A stretch of 64,000 bases of DNA from Pararhodospirillum photometricum DSM 122 (GCF_000284415.1 NC_017059.1:789124-853123); one strand, 5' to 3'; numbered from the stretch's first letter, positions 26,978-37,848 are shown. The notes: a model not told the origin generated them from the letters alone. Program-made: numbers and translations.

Positions 26978-27727
26978 ATGAAAGTACTGGTCGCGGTGAA
27001 GCGGGTCGTTGACTACAACGTCAAGATCCGTGTGAAAGCGGACAACACGGGGGTCGAGTTGGCCAACGTGAAAATGTCCATGAACCCCTTCGACGAGATC
27101 GCCGTCGAGGAGGCCGTCCGCCTCAAGGAAGCCGGCAAGGCAACCGAGGTCGTGGCCGTCTCCCTGGGCGTGGCCCAGTGCCAGGAAACCCTGCGCACCG
27201 CCCTGGCCATGGGCGCCGATCGCGGCATCTTGGTCCAGTCCGAGGCCGACCTTCAGCCGCTGGCCGTCGCCAAGATGCTGCGCGTGCTGGTCGAGCGCGA
27301 GAAGCCCGACCTCGTCCTCCTGGGCAAGCAGGCCATCGACGACGACGCCAACCAGACGGGCCAGATGCTGGCCGGCCTGCTGGGCTGGGCCCAGGGCACC
27401 TTCTTGTCCAAGTTGGACGTGACCGACCAGGGCATCACCGTGACCCGCGAGATCGACGGCGGCCTGGAAACCCTGGCGTTGACCCTGCCCGCCATCGTCA
27501 CCGCCGACCTGCGCCTCAACACCCCGCGCTACGCCAGCCTGCCCAACATCATGAAGGCCAAGAAAAAGCCGATCGACACCGTCTCGCCGGCCGATCTTGG
27601 CGTGGATCCCAGCCCGCGTCTGACGGTCCTCAAGGTCGAGGAACCGGCCACCCGCCAGGCCGGCGTCAAGGTCCCCGACGTCGCCACCCTGATCGAGAAG
27701 CTCCGTACCGAGGCGAAGGTGATCTGA
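26978..27727 (+). CDS. etfB: electron transfer flavoprotein beta subunit
   Basis: Small subunit of ETF, accepting electrons from acyl-CoA dehydrogenases (including Mcd of this window) and passing them to ETF-quinone oxidoreductase. The 249 residues are complete. [56 protein letters not shown] and the ETF-beta signature region up to [29 protein letters not shown] are present. ATG at 26978. Two bases separate its stop from etfA. Confidence 0.97.
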   Translation: MKVLVAVKRVVDYNVKIRVKADNTGVELANVKMSMNPFDEIAVEEAVRLKEAGKATEVVAVSLGVAQCQETLRTALAMGADRGILVQSEADLQPLAVAKMLRVLVEREKPDLVLLGKQAIDDDANQTGQMLAGLLGWAQGTFLSKLDVTDQGITVTREIDGGLETLALTLPAIVTADLRLNTPRYASLPNIMKAKKKPIDTVSPADLGVDPSPRLTVLKVEEPATRQAGVKVPDVATLIEKLRTEAKVI

Positions 27728-27729
27728 CC

Positions 27730-28665
27730 ATGGCTCAACTCGTTCTTGCCGATCACGACAACACCCACCTGCGCCCCGCCACCCTCAACACCATCACCGC
27801 CGCCAGCCGGCTGACCGGCGAGGTCCACGTGCTCGTCGCCGGCTCCGGCTGCCAAGGCGTGGCCCAGGCCGCCGCCGCCGTGCCCGGCGTGACCAAGGTT
27901 CTGGTGGCCGACGACCCCGCCCTGGCTCACCCCCTGGCCGAAACCCTGGCCCCCGTGGTGGTCGCCCTGGCCCCGGCCTATACCCACGTGCTGGCCCCGG
28001 CCACCACCACCGGAAAGAACGTTCTGCCGCGCGTCGCCGCCTTGCTCGATGTGGCCCAGATCTCGGAAGTGACCAACGTGGTCGCCGACGACACCTTCGT
28101 GCGCCCCATCTACGCCGGCAACGCGCTCGCCACCGTCAAAAGCGCCGATGCCCTCAAGGTGTTGACCGTGCGCGCCACCGCTTTTGATGCCGCCCCGGCC
28201 ACCGGCGGCGCTGCCGTCGTCGAGAGCGTGAGCGTCACCGTGGCCCCCGGCGCCTCGACCTACCTGGGCCAGGAGCTTTCCAAGTCCGAGCGGCCCGAGC
28301 TGACCAGCGCCCGGATCATCGTGTCGGGCGGCCGCGGCGTCGGCTCCAAGGAAAACTTCGCCCTCATCGAGGGGCTGGCCGATGGCCTGGGCGCCGCCGT
28401 GGGCGCCTCGCGCGCCGCCGTGGACGCCGGCTTCGTGCCCAACGACTATCAAGTCGGTCAAACCGGCAAGATCGTCGCCCCCGACCTCTATGTCGCCGTA
28501 GGCATCTCCGGCGCCATCCAGCACCTTGCCGGCATGAAAGACAGCAAGGTGATCGTGGCAATTAATAAAGACGAGGAAGCGCCCATCTTCCAGGTGGCCG
28601 ACTACGGGCTGGTGGCGGACCTGTTCCAGGCCGTTCCCGAGCTTTCAGCCGCGCTGAAGGCCTGA
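27730..28665 (+). CDS. etfA: electron transfer flavoprotein alpha subunit
   Basis: Large, FAD-carrying subunit of ETF; 311 residues, normal length. The N-terminal domain has [20 protein letters not shown]. The C-terminal FAD domain carries [39 protein letters not shown] and the family signature [20 protein letters not shown]. Tightly coupled to etfB, with hbd 41 bases downstream, so the three probably form one operon for beta-oxidation or C4 acyl-CoA metabolism. Confidence 0.97.
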   Translation: MAQLVLADHDNTHLRPATLNTITAASRLTGEVHVLVAGSGCQGVAQAAAAVPGVTKVLVADDPALAHPLAETLAPVVVALAPAYTHVLAPATTTGKNVLPRVAALLDVAQISEVTNVVADDTFVRPIYAGNALATVKSADALKVLTVRATAFDAAPATGGAAVVESVSVTVAPGASTYLGQELSKSERPELTSARIIVSGGRGVGSKENFALIEGLADGLGAAVGASRAAVDAGFVPNDYQVGQTGKIVAPDLYVAVGISGAIQHLAGMKDSKVIVAINKDEEAPIFQVADYGLVADLFQAVPELSAALKA

Positions 28666-28706
28666 CCCCGCAGCCGACCTGCCCCCCAACCCCGAAAGGT
28701 CGCAGC

Positions 28707-29579
28707 ATGGTCGAACAGATTGGCGTCATCGGCGCCGGACAAATGGGCAACGGCATCGCGCATGTGTTTGCGCTGGCCGGCTTTCAGGTCAAGTTGATGG
28801 ATGTCAACGAAGCCGCGCTTGATAACGCGCGGACCACCATCGGCAAAAACCTGGCGCGCCAGAGCAGCAAAGGCAAGATCTCGGAGGCCGACGCAACGGC
28901 GGCGCTGGGTCGCATCGATACCGCCACCACCATGAAGGTGTTCGCCGACAGCGACCTTGTGATCGAGGCGGCTTCGGAAAACGAAGGCATCAAGCGGCGC
29001 ATCCTCACCGAGCTGTGCCCCTTGCTCAAGCCTTCGTGCCTCCTGGCCTCCAATACCTCCTCGATTTCCATCACCCGGTTGGGCGCGGCCACCGACCGCC
29101 CGGAAAAGTTCATCGGCATGCACTTCATGAACCCCGTGCCGGTCATGAAGCTGGTGGAATTGATCCGGGGCATCGCCACGGCGGAAGAGACATATTCCGC
29201 CGTGCGCACGCTGACCTTGACGCTCGAAAAAATCCCGGTCTCGGCCGAAGATTTTCCGGCCTTCATCGTCAACCGCATTTTGCTGCCCATGATCAACGAG
29301 GCGGTCTACACCCTCTATGAGGGCGTCGGCTCGGTGGATGCCATCGACACCGCGATGCGGCTCGGCGCCAACCACCCGATGGGGCCGCTCGAACTCGCCG
29401 ACTTCATCGGCCTCGACGTGTGCCTCTCGGTCATGCAGGTCCTGCACGAGGGCTTGGCCGATACCAAGTACCGTCCGTGCCCCTTGCTGGTGAAGTATGT
29501 CGAGGCGGGCTGGCTGGGCCGCAAGACCAACAAGGGCTTCTACGACTACTCCGGCCCCAAGCCGGTGCCCACCCGCTAA
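28707..29579 (+). CDS. hbd: 3-hydroxybutyryl-CoA dehydrogenase
   Basis: NAD(P)-dependent interconversion of acetoacetyl-CoA and 3-hydroxybutyryl-CoA; 290 residues. Rossmann motif GAGQMGNGIAHVFALAGF at residues 8-25. ASNTSSISIT and GMHFMNPVPVMKLVE (catalytic His) follow. The helical C-terminal domain has FIVNRILLPMINEA, the catalytic Glu region and GANHPMGPLELADFIGLD. With etfBA and the ethylmalonyl-CoA genes it fits polyhydroxybutyrate or acetyl-CoA assimilation; direction cannot be told from sequence. Confidence 0.95.
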   Translation: MVEQIGVIGAGQMGNGIAHVFALAGFQVKLMDVNEAALDNARTTIGKNLARQSSKGKISEADATAALGRIDTATTMKVFADSDLVIEAASENEGIKRRILTELCPLLKPSCLLASNTSSISITRLGAATDRPEKFIGMHFMNPVPVMKLVELIRGIATAEETYSAVRTLTLTLEKIPVSAEDFPAFIVNRILLPMINEAVYTLYEGVGSVDAIDTAMRLGANHPMGPLELADFIGLDVCLSVMQVLHEGLADTKYRPCPLLVKYVEAGWLGRKTNKGFYDYSGPKPVPTR

Positions 29580-29599
29580 CATCCCGGCCCTCCCACGCC

Positions 29600-29633
29600 G
29601 AGGGGTCTGGGGAGGCCGTGCCTCCCCAGCCTT
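29600..29633 (-). repeat. 33-bp hairpin repeat, copy 21
   Basis: Twenty bases after hbd. The plus-strand hairpin is followed by CCCTTGTCTTTTTG: a likely operon terminator. Confidence 0.86.
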
Positions 29634-29660
29634 CCCTTGTCTTTTTGCCGGATCCCTCCC

Positions 29661-30275
29661 ATGCCCCAGTCCCTAGCGCCCCGCCGGCTCCTCCTCCCGG
29701 TTCTGGCGTTTTGCTTCCTGTCCATGCTGATCGTGGACCGCCCGCTCGCCCTCTTTTTGAAAGCCCGGGTGGGGGAGGGGGGACTGGCGCTCGGCCATGC
29801 CCTCTCGGTCATCGGCGAAGCCGGCTGGTGGTACCTGCTGGCCGGCGGGCTGATCGCGGTCGGAGCGGTCATCGCGGCCCGCACCCGAGTACTGGCCGGG
29901 CTCGCCCTGGTGCGCAACGGCTTTTATCTGCTGGCCGTGCTCGTGACATCGGGCCTTTTGGTCACCGCCCTAAAGGCGATGGTCGGACGGGCACGCCCGC
30001 GCGTCTTGTTTCATGACGGCGTTTATGGCTTTGACCCGTTCGTCTTTTCCAGCAATTGGAACTCGTTTCCCTCGGGCCATGCCCAAACCATCTGCGCCGC
30101 CATGGGCACTTTGATGGTTCTGTACCCCCGGCTGCGCCTGCCCGCCCTCGCCCTGGCCGTCGCCGTCTCCTTGAGCCGACTTATGGTCACCGCTCACTTC
30201 CTCAGCGACGTGGTGGCCGGCGCCTTCATCGGCTGGACGACGGTGGTCGTCTTGCGACCGTTCTTCAAGGACTGA
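29661..30275 (+). CDS. PAP2-family membrane phosphatase
   Basis: Integral membrane phosphatase of 204 residues with about five or six hydrophobic segments. All three lipid-phosphatase motifs are seen: KAMVGRARPR (about residue 112), PSGH (about 140) and SRLMVTAHFLSDVVAG (about 170-185). Likely substrates are undecaprenyl pyrophosphate or phosphatidic-type lipids; which one is not readable. ATG at 29661 follows GGATCC. The stop codon overlaps the first bases of a hairpin repeat. Confidence 0.9.
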   Translation: MPQSLAPRRLLLPVLAFCFLSMLIVDRPLALFLKARVGEGGLALGHALSVIGEAGWWYLLAGGLIAVGAVIAARTRVLAGLALVRNGFYLLAVLVTSGLLVTALKAMVGRARPRVLFHDGVYGFDPFVFSSNWNSFPSGHAQTICAAMGTLMVLYPRLRLPALALAVAVSLSRLMVTAHFLSDVVAGAFIGWTTVVVLRPFFKD

Positions 30276-30307
30276 GGGGTCTGGGGAGGCCGCGCCTCCC
30301 CAGCCTT
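30274..30307 (-). repeat. 33-bp hairpin repeat, copy 22 (inverted)
   Basis: Begins inside the TGA stop of the PAP2 gene, as copy 13 does for ridA. Inverted pair with copy 23. Confidence 0.87.
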
Positions 30308-30314
30308 GCCTTCC

Positions 30315-33014
30315 TTAAAGAGAAGTCTGGGGAGGCGCGGCCTCCCCAGACCCCTCAATCCTGAGATGACGCGGCCGCAGCAGGGCCTCGAAGGCGACGG
30401 CCGGCACGGGGCGGCTGTACAGGAAGCCCTGGCCCTGGTCACACCCCAAGGTGCGCAGGAACGCCACCTGCTCGTTGGTTTCCACGCCTTCGGCCACCAA
30501 GCGCAGCCGCAAGGCCGAGGCCATGGAGGCGATCGCCCGGGTGATGGCCATGTCGTCGATGTTGTTGGGGAGATCGACAACAAACGACCGGTCGATCTTG
30601 ATGAAATCAATGGGAAAGCGTTTCAAATAGCCAAACGATGAGTAGCCCGTGCCAAAATCATCGATCGACAGGGTGATCCCCAAGGCTTTCAAGCGCCTGA
30701 GCACGGCCACCACCTGATCACCATCCTCAACCAACATGCTCTCGGTCAACTCAAGGTCAAGCATGGAGGGGTCCAGGCCCGTTTCCTCCAAAATGGTGCG
30801 AACCTTGGTCACCAGATCAGGGTCGTTGAACTGGCGGGCCGACAGGTTCACCCCCATACGCACCGGCCCCAGGCCCCGGTCGCGCCACAGGGCCGCTTGC
30901 GTGCAGGCCCGGCGCAACACCCACTCGCCGATCGGCTGGACCAGCCCGGTTTCCTCGGCCACCGGCACAAACTCCATGGGCGAGACCTTGCCCACGTCGC
31001 GACCATCCCAGCGCAACAAGGCCTCGGCGCCCAGAATGTCGCCGTTCATCAAGTCAACCTTGGGCTGGTAGTGCACATCGAACTCGTTGCGCTCCAGGGC
31101 CCGGCGCAGACCGGTTTCGATGTGCAGGCGCCGCACCGCATCCGCCGAGAGCTTGGGCGTGTACAGCACCACGCTGCTGCGCCGCTGGCGCTTGGCATGA
31201 TGCACCGCCGTATCGACATTGCGTAACAGTGTGGCCACGTCGATCCCGTCTTGCGGCGAACAGACCGCGCCGACCGACACGGTGGTAAACACCTCGCGCC
31301 CCGCCACATCATAAGGGCGGATCAGATCGGCCATCAGGGCTTCGGCCCGGGCGCACACAGCCTCGGCATCGTGGACCTGCCCCACGATCACCGTGAACTC
31401 GTCACCGCCCAGATGGGCCACCATGTCGCCCTCATGGGGCTGACAATGACTTTCCAGCCGCTGGGCCATCGCCCGGATCACCTGATCGCCGACCACGTGC
31501 CCCAGGGTATCGTTGATCTTTTTGAAATGGTCGATGTCCACGAACAGCACGGCAAAGGGAACCCCGGTGCCCAAGGCCTGCTCCATGTGCTCGCGCAGCA
31601 GCACCCGGTTGGGCAGGCCGGTCAAGGGGTCGCGGGTGGCCAGGGTCACCAGTTGGGCCTCGTGCTCCTTGCGCTCGGTGATATCGCGCACCACGGCGAC
31701 AAAGCGCCGCCGCCCTTCCTGCTCCACCACCGACAAGGCCAGTTCGATAGGGAACTCTGAGCCGTCCAGCCGCCGCGCCCGCAGTTCGCGCCCCAGGCCG
31801 ATAACCCGCGCGCAGCCGCTTTTCATGAAGGTGCGCAGGTGGCGATCGTGGCCGCGGGCTTCCTGGGCCGGCATCAACAGGTTGATGGATCGCCCGATCA
31901 TGTCCTCGGCCGTCACGCCGAACAGACGCTCGGCCGCCTTGTTGAACCGCTCGATACGTCCGCCCTCGTCGGCGACGATCAGGGCGTCCACCATGGTATC
32001 GGTGACGGCGCGCAAGAAAGCGGCCTGCCGATCGGCCTCGCGGTGGGCCCGAGCCCGATCCGACACGTCACGCGCCAGGAACACCAAGGTCCCCAGAGAC
32101 TTGCGCTCGCGTCCGCCCAACGGCGCCACGCTGACCACCACATCCACTTCGCCGCCGTCGCCTTGCAGCAAAACCGCCGGCACCGGCCGGCGCCCCCCTC
32201 GGGGCCGGTCGAGCACATCGCGCAGACGTCCCAGGGCATCCGGATGGATCAGAACCTCGATCCGCCGCCCGATCAGCGCCGCCGGCGACACCCCAAGCAA
32301 GGCAGCCCCGGCCGGGTTGACATGGCGGATGACGCCCCCTTGCAAGATGCACACAAGGTCGGGCGCCATGTCGATGACCACCCCGCCGCCGCCCAGGGCC
32401 TGGACCAGATCGCCGGCGTGGCGGCGCGAGCGCTCCAGCGCCGACAGGTCGGCCAAGGGCGCTTCCAAGGCGGTGGCCGCCGCGCCGATCCGACTGCCGA
32501 GCCCGCGTCGGGCCTCGGGGTCGGCTTCTTCCATCAGGCGTTCGGTACACGCCACGATGGTGGACAGTGCCGCCCGAACATCACGTCCCAACACCCCAAG
32601 CAAGCGGTGCCCCGCGTCGCCGGTTTCTTGCAAGGTATCGAGCGCGGCGCGCAAAGCGGTTTGGCGGATCGCCCGGTGCAGAGCCTCGCGGGTCAGGGTC
32701 TCCAAAGACAGGCACTCGTAGGCCCCCTGGTCGAGCACCTGCTCCCCCCGGGGATCGCGGTCGGTCTCGGCCAGAGCCATGACGGCCACCCCTTGGGCCA
32801 GGGCCACCGCCATAAGACTGACTCCCTCGGGAGACACCAAGGCGTCCACCCCCGCCACCAGGACAGAGGGGATCTCGCGCGTTAAGAGGGCTGCCGCAGC
32901 GGCGGGCGAGGGGCTTGTGGTGACCGCGAGGCCCCACGTCTCGCCCCCGCTTTGCAAGGCACTCATGACCTCGCGAGACGCGCTTCTGGCCTCGATCAAC
33001 ACTACTTTGAGCAT
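30315..33014 (-). CDS. PAS-GGDEF-EAL cyclic-di-GMP enzyme
   Basis: Cytosolic signalling protein of 899 residues with no clear membrane segment. A degenerate receiver-like region (1-120, no phosphoacceptor set) and a helical stretch to 200 are followed by two PAS domains (about 210-315 and 330-445, the second FixL-like with LFGVTAEDMIGRSINLLMP and RDITERKEHE). The GGDEF domain has an intact LGGDEF (536-540). The EAL domain has EALLRW (664), NLSARQF, ELTES, DDFGTGYSS (785) and KIDRSFV, the metal-binding set of an active phosphodiesterase. The net direction is therefore unclear. The final 14 residues come from hairpin repeat copy 23. The promoter should lie in 33015-33232. Confidence 0.92.
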   Translation of the reverse strand: MLKVVLIEARSASREVMSALQSGGETWGLAVTTSPSPAAAAALLTREIPSVLVAGVDALVSPEGVSLMAVALAQGVAVMALAETDRDPRGEQVLDQGAYECLSLETLTREALHRAIRQTALRAALDTLQETGDAGHRLLGVLGRDVRAALSTIVACTERLMEEADPEARRGLGSRIGAAATALEAPLADLSALERSRRHAGDLVQALGGGGVVIDMAPDLVCILQGGVIRHVNPAGAALLGVSPAALIGRRIEVLIHPDALGRLRDVLDRPRGGRRPVPAVLLQGDGGEVDVVVSVAPLGGRERKSLGTLVFLARDVSDRARAHREADRQAAFLRAVTDTMVDALIVADEGGRIERFNKAAERLFGVTAEDMIGRSINLLMPAQEARGHDRHLRTFMKSGCARVIGLGRELRARRLDGSEFPIELALSVVEQEGRRRFVAVVRDITERKEHEAQLVTLATRDPLTGLPNRVLLREHMEQALGTGVPFAVLFVDIDHFKKINDTLGHVVGDQVIRAMAQRLESHCQPHEGDMVAHLGGDEFTVIVGQVHDAEAVCARAEALMADLIRPYDVAGREVFTTVSVGAVCSPQDGIDVATLLRNVDTAVHHAKRQRRSSVVLYTPKLSADAVRRLHIETGLRRALERNEFDVHYQPKVDLMNGDILGAEALLRWDGRDVGKVSPMEFVPVAEETGLVQPIGEWVLRRACTQAALWRDRGLGPVRMGVNLSARQFNDPDLVTKVRTILEETGLDPSMLDLELTESMLVEDGDQVVAVLRRLKALGITLSIDDFGTGYSSFGYLKRFPIDFIKIDRSFVVDLPNNIDDMAITRAIASMASALRLRLVAEGVETNEQVAFLRTLGCDQGQGFLYSRPVPAVAFEALLRPRHLRIEGSGEAAPPQTSL
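30323..30356 (+). repeat. 33-bp hairpin repeat, copy 23 (inside a CDS)
   Basis: Encodes the last residues of the GGDEF-EAL protein on the minus strand ([13 protein letters not shown]), whose stop is at 30315. Together with copy 22 it fills the convergent gap. Confidence 0.87.
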
Positions 33015-33232
33015 CAGGCCTCCCGTCCGAGCCGTCGCGCGCGCATAACGACTCTCGACTTCCTCTTATTCGTTGTATTGCGCTTGTACCTGTATACGCG
33101 GCTCCGTGTGGCCTGGGTATCGAATTCCGAAGGTCATAGGGGGCCTCTATTCCTCTCCCTATCCTTTTGTCCGGGCGCTGTTCTGGTAAGACGACCTTCC
33201 AGCGAGGGGACTCGCGGCCAAAGAGCCAGGGG

Positions 33233-34642
33233 TCAGGACAGACGACGCCACTGGGTGCCTCCGGGACCATCCTCCAGAACGATCCCCTCGGCAGCCAACG
33301 CATCGCGAATGGCATCGGCCTGGGCGAAATCGCGTGCGGCCCGCGCGGCGCGGCGCGCTGCAATCTGGGCTTCCACCCGCGCCGCCAACTCGGCATCGGC
33401 CGCCCCATCGGCGCCACGCCAGACCACCGGATCCTGGCCCAACAGCCCCAGAAGGGCGCCGGCCGCCAGGATTTGCCCCTTGAGCCGGGCCTGCTCCACC
33501 GGATCCTCGGCCTTGTTCAAGGCGCCGACCAGGGCGTGCAGCTCGGCCAGGGCGCGCGGCGTGTTCAGGTCGTCGCACAGAGCCTCCAGCACGCCGGCGG
33601 GAACTTCCGCCCCGGACTCGACGGGCACGGCGCGCACCCGGTCGAGCGCGGCATAAAAGCGGTCCAGGGTCCGGCGCGCCTGCTCCAGGGCCGCGTCGGT
33701 CCAGTCGAGCGGCTGGCGGTAGTGGCTGGACAGCAGCCCCAGCCGCACCGCCTCGCCCGGCGCCTGGGCCAGCAAATCCTGAACGGTGCGGAAGTTGCCC
33801 AGGGACTTGGACATCTTTTCGCCGTCCACCATCAGGTAGCCGTTGTGCATCCACACCCGAGCGAAGGTGCCGGGCCCGTTGCAGCACACGCTCTGGGCAA
33901 TCTCGTTCTCGTGGTGGGGAAAGACCAGATCCAGGCCGCCGCCGTGAATATCAAAGCTTTCGCCCAGATAGCGCGCGCTCATGGCCGAGCATTCGATATG
34001 CCAGCCCGGCCGCCCCCGGCCCCAGGGACTGTCCCAGCCGGGCAGGGTGGCGTCGGAGGGCTTCCACAGCACAAAGTCGGCGGGATCACGCTTGTAAGGC
34101 GCCACCTCGACTCGCGCCCCGGCGATCATGTCATCGCGCGAACGCTTGGACAGCCGGCCATAGTCGGGCATCGAGGGCACGCTGAACAGCACATGCCCCT
34201 CGGCCTCGTAGGCATGACCGCGCGCGATCAGGCGCGCGATCATCGCCACCATGTCGGCGATATGCCGGGTCGCCCGGGGCTCCTCATCGGGGGGCAGGGC
34301 GCCCAGGGCCGCCATGTCGGTGTGAAAATGCTCGATGGTCCGAGCGGTGATGGTGTCGATCGACACCGCTTCCTCGCGGGCGCGGGCGTTGATCTTGTCG
34401 TCCACGTCGGTGATGTTGCGCACGTAGGTGACGCGCGGATACAGGCGCCGCAACACCCGCGTCAGAACATCGAACACCACCACGGGCCGGGCATTGCCGA
34501 TGTGAGCGCGGTCGTACACCGTGGGGCCACACACATAAAGCCGCACATGAGCGGGATCCAACGGCACAAACGGCGCCTTGAGCCCCGTCAGGGTATTATG
34601 AAGGGTCAGAACGGCGGCGGTCTGGCTCACGAAACTCTCCAT
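33233..34642 (-). CDS. cysS: cysteinyl-tRNA synthetase
   Basis: Charges tRNA-Cys; monomeric class I enzyme, 469 residues. [16 protein letters not shown] contains the zinc Cys and the HIGH-type motif. [10 protein letters not shown] and [18 protein letters not shown] carry further zinc ligands, and [11 protein letters not shown] is the KMSKS motif. The anticodon-binding tail ends GTQWRRL. I chose ATG at 34642; an upstream start at 34690 would overlap gltX by 20 bases. Last gene of nadE-gltX-cysS. Confidence 0.96.
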   Translation of the reverse strand: MESFVSQTAAVLTLHNTLTGLKAPFVPLDPAHVRLYVCGPTVYDRAHIGNARPVVVFDVLTRVLRRLYPRVTYVRNITDVDDKINARAREEAVSIDTITARTIEHFHTDMAALGALPPDEEPRATRHIADMVAMIARLIARGHAYEAEGHVLFSVPSMPDYGRLSKRSRDDMIAGARVEVAPYKRDPADFVLWKPSDATLPGWDSPWGRGRPGWHIECSAMSARYLGESFDIHGGGLDLVFPHHENEIAQSVCCNGPGTFARVWMHNGYLMVDGEKMSKSLGNFRTVQDLLAQAPGEAVRLGLLSSHYRQPLDWTDAALEQARRTLDRFYAALDRVRAVPVESGAEVPAGVLEALCDDLNTPRALAELHALVGALNKAEDPVEQARLKGQILAAGALLGLLGQDPVVWRGADGAADAELAARVEAQIAARRAARAARDFAQADAIRDALAAEGIVLEDGPGGTQWRRLS

Positions 34643-34670
34643 CGTCGGCAGGCGGGGCAGCAGGGGGGCG

Positions 34671-36023
34671 TCACTGGGGCAGGCCGGCAAGCCGCGCCCG
34701 TCCCCGCTCGGAACCGATCAGGGGCAGCAAGGTCGCCATGTCGGGGCCGTGATCCACCCCGGTCAGGGCCAAGCGCAGTGGCTTGAACAAGGCCCGGCCC
34801 GACCGCCCGCTCGTGGTCTTAAGCGCCTTGGTCCAGGTGCTCCAGGTCGTGGCGTCCCAAGGCGCTGGGGGCAGCAGGGCCAACGCCTCGGCCAGGAACC
34901 CCTGATCGGCCTCGTCGATCACCGGGGCGATGGGGCCCTCAATCACCTGACGCCAAAGCCCGACATCGGCCGGGCAGGTCAGGTTGGCCTGAATGGCCTG
35001 CCAAAGCGTGGGATCGCTCACCAACCCCCGGGCCTCGGCCGTGGCGAAGGGCAAAGTGTGCAAAACCCGGGCGCTCAGGCGCTCCAGTTCGGCCGGATCC
35101 AGGCGCGGCGAGGCCCGGCCATAGGCCTCCACCCGGAAATGCTGGGCCAGTGTCGCCAGATCGTGGGTCGGATCCGGGGCCTCGCCGGTGCCCAGGGCAG
35201 CGAGCAGGGCGTTGATGGCCTCGGGCTGGATTCCCTGGGCGCGCAGATCGGCCACCGCCAGGGCGCCATCGCGCTTGGACAACGGCCCGCCCTCAGCGCC
35301 CAGCACCAAGGGAAAATGCCCCCAGGCCGGTGGCGTGCCATCCAGAGCGCGGGCGATCTGGATTTGCACCGCCGTGTTGACCACGTGGTCCTCGCCACGC
35401 AACACGTGAGTCACGCCAAAGTCGAGATCATCAACCACCGAGGGCAGGGTGTAGAGCAGCCCGCCATCCTCGCGCACCACCACCGGATCGGACAGGTGGG
35501 CGCCGTGGTAATGGCAGGGGCCGCGCACCAGATCGGTCCACTGAATGTCCACGTGATCGAGCAAGAAGCGCCAGTGCGGCCGCCGGCCCGCCGCCTCCAA
35601 GGCGGCCCGCTCGTCGGCGCCCAGAGCCAGGGCGGCCCGGTCATAGACCGGTGGCAGGCCGCGCTGACGCTGGCGCCGACGCCGGAATTCCAGTTCCTCG
35701 GGGGTCTCGTAGCAGGGATAAAGCCGCCCCGCCCGGCGCAACTGGTCGAGCGCCTCGGCATGGCGGGCGGCACGGGCCAGTTGGCTTTCCTCGCGGTCCC
35801 AGGTCAGGCCCAGCCACGTCAGGTCCTCGCGGATCCCTTGGGCCAGGGCCGCCGAGCCGCGCGCCGTGTCGGTGTCGTCCATGCGCAAGATCAGGGACCC
35901 GCCCTGGGCCAGCGCGAACAAGGCATTGATCACGGCAACGCGCACGTTACCCAGATGCAAGCGCCCGGTGGGCGAGGGGGCAAAGCGGACGACCACCGCC
36001 CCAGAGGAAGAATCAAGAACCAT
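34671..36023 (-). CDS. gltX: glutamyl-tRNA synthetase (second-type GltX)
   Basis: Class I synthetase of 450 residues that charges tRNA-Glu and, in organisms with GatCAB, often tRNA-Gln. [20 protein letters not shown] contains the HIGH-type motif (HLGN). [10 protein letters not shown] follows, and LSKRDGA is the KMSKS equivalent. Many alphaproteobacteria carry two paralogues; this one sits between nadE and cysS. The ATG at 36023 is 10 bases after the nadE stop; a GTG at 36032 would overlap that stop. Probably co-transcribed with both neighbours. Confidence 0.93.
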   Translation of the reverse strand: MVLDSSSGAVVVRFAPSPTGRLHLGNVRVAVINALFALAQGGSLILRMDDTDTARGSAALAQGIREDLTWLGLTWDREESQLARAARHAEALDQLRRAGRLYPCYETPEELEFRRRRQRQRGLPPVYDRAALALGADERAALEAAGRRPHWRFLLDHVDIQWTDLVRGPCHYHGAHLSDPVVVREDGGLLYTLPSVVDDLDFGVTHVLRGEDHVVNTAVQIQIARALDGTPPAWGHFPLVLGAEGGPLSKRDGALAVADLRAQGIQPEAINALLAALGTGEAPDPTHDLATLAQHFRVEAYGRASPRLDPAELERLSARVLHTLPFATAEARGLVSDPTLWQAIQANLTCPADVGLWRQVIEGPIAPVIDEADQGFLAEALALLPPAPWDATTWSTWTKALKTTSGRSGRALFKPLRLALTGVDHGPDMATLLPLIGSERGRARLAGLPQ

Positions 36024-36032
36024 GACGGGCAC

Positions 36033-37697
36033 TTACCCCGGAAAGGCATTGGTAATGGGATAACGACGGTCGCGACCAAAGGCCAGCCGGGTGATCTTGA
36101 CCCCCGGCGGCGCCTGACGCCGCTTGTATTCGGCCCGGCCCAGCATCGCCCACACCCGCTCCACCAGATCCTGGGGGAGCTTGCTGCGCTGACTGGCCTC
36201 GACCACCCCGGCCTGCCCTTCGATCAACAGTTGGAGCACTTGGTCAAGTTGATCATAGGGCGGCAGGCTGTCTTCGTCCTTTTGGTCGGGCCGCAACTCG
36301 GCGCTGGGTGGCTTGGTGATCACCCGCTCGGGCATCACCGGCCCGGCCGGCCCCAGGCTCCCCTCCGGCCGCTGGGCGTTGCGCCACCGCGACAGAGCAA
36401 ACACCGAGGTCTTGTACACATCCTTCAAAACGGCGAACCCGCCGCACATGTCGCCATACAAGGTCGCGTAGCCCACGCTCATTTCCGACTTGTTGCCGGT
36501 GGACAAAACCATGGGGCCCAGCTTGTTGGACAGCGCCATCAAGGTCAGGCCACGCGCCCGCGACTGGATGTTTTCCTCGGTCAGGTCGGGGGCCCGCCCG
36601 GCGAAGGCCGGGGCTAGCATGGTGGCAAAGGCGGTCATGGCGGGGGTAATGTCGATGGTCTCCAACTCGATCCCCAGCAAGCGGGCGCAGGCGGCGGCAT
36701 CCTCCAGGCTCTCGGCGCTGGTGTAGGGGCTGGGCATCATCACGGCCCGCACCCGCTCCGGCCCCAGGGCATCCACGGCAATGGCCGCCGACAGGGCGCT
36801 GTCTACCCCGCCCGACAAGCCCAAAAGAACGCCGGGAAAGCGGTTCTTTTCCACGTAGTCGCGCAGACCCACGCACAGGGCATGATAAATCTCTTCCCAG
36901 CGTCCCAGGGGGCGGGGCCGGGGTTGGGGAACGCACTGCCAGGACTTGACCGGGCCGGTCGGGGCCCAGTCGGTCACCACCAGCGCCTCGTCCCACTGGG
37001 GCGCCGCCACATCCACGTCGCCATCGGCGCCAATCACAAAAGAGCCGCCGTCAAAGACCAGCTCATCTTGTCCGCCCACCTGATTGACATACATCAAGGA
37101 GAGGGCCGTTTCGCCGGCCCGAGCCCGGGCATGGGTCAGGCGATCGCCCGACTTGCCAAGGTCAAAGGGCGATCCGTTCATCACCACCAGGAAATCGGCA
37201 CCATGATCTTTCAAATGCCGGGCCGGCTCGGGATACCACATGTCCTCGCAGATCATGACGCCCAGGCGCAAGCCGCGAAACAGCACGGGAACGGGCAGGG
37301 GGCCCGGGGTAAACACCCGCATTTCGTCGAAGACACCGTAGTTGGGCAGACGGTGCTTGACCACCACGCCGGAAATCCGGCCCTCTTGCAGCAAAAGCGC
37401 GGCGTTCACCCGCCCCTCGGGCAAGCGCCAAGGCGTGCCCACCAACACCGCCGGCCCGCCATCGGCCGTTTCGCGGGCCAGGGCTTCCAGGGCGTCACGC
37501 GCGGCATCCAGCACCACATCGCGCAGGACGAGGTCTTCCGGCGCATATCCCAGCAGGCCCAGTTCGCTACCGACCAGCAGGTCCACCCCTTGGGCGGCGG
37601 CCATGGTCCGGGCGGCGCGCAGTTTGCGCAGGTTCCCCGCGATATCGCCCACGGTGGGATTGGATTGCCAAAGCGCAAGGCGGATCTTGTCAACCAT
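36033..37697 (-). CDS. nadE: glutamine-dependent NAD+ synthetase
   Basis: Final step of NAD synthesis: amidates deamido-NAD using ammonia from glutamine. The 554-residue protein has an N-terminal nitrilase-type glutaminase domain (Glu in VGSELGLLGY, Lys in VVKHRLPNYGVFDE, Cys in GVMICEDMWYP). A C-terminal synthetase domain follows, with the PP-loop LGLSGGVDSAL (about 288), STGNKSEMSVGYATLYGDM and a final KRRQAPPGVKIT. ATG at 37697 with AGAGGACC upstream. First of the nadE-gltX-cysS series. Confidence 0.96.
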   Translation of the reverse strand: MVDKIRLALWQSNPTVGDIAGNLRKLRAARTMAAAQGVDLLVGSELGLLGYAPEDLVLRDVVLDAARDALEALARETADGGPAVLVGTPWRLPEGRVNAALLLQEGRISGVVVKHRLPNYGVFDEMRVFTPGPLPVPVLFRGLRLGVMICEDMWYPEPARHLKDHGADFLVVMNGSPFDLGKSGDRLTHARARAGETALSLMYVNQVGGQDELVFDGGSFVIGADGDVDVAAPQWDEALVVTDWAPTGPVKSWQCVPQPRPRPLGRWEEIYHALCVGLRDYVEKNRFPGVLLGLSGGVDSALSAAIAVDALGPERVRAVMMPSPYTSAESLEDAAACARLLGIELETIDITPAMTAFATMLAPAFAGRAPDLTEENIQSRARGLTLMALSNKLGPMVLSTGNKSEMSVGYATLYGDMCGGFAVLKDVYKTSVFALSRWRNAQRPEGSLGPAGPVMPERVITKPPSAELRPDQKDEDSLPPYDQLDQVLQLLIEGQAGVVEASQRSKLPQDLVERVWAMLGRAEYKRRQAPPGVKITRLAFGRDRRYPITNAFPG

Positions 37698-37848
37698 GAG
37701 GTCCTCTTGGGGCACGACGGACGGCCCGGCCTCCTGGGAAGGTCGGGGGAATCAGGCTAAGGCCCCAGGCGGCGGGGCGTCAAGCGCAGGGCCGATGTTT
37801 CCCTGGGCAATCGGGGGGAGGCAGGGAAAGTGGACAAGAGAAGAAGGG

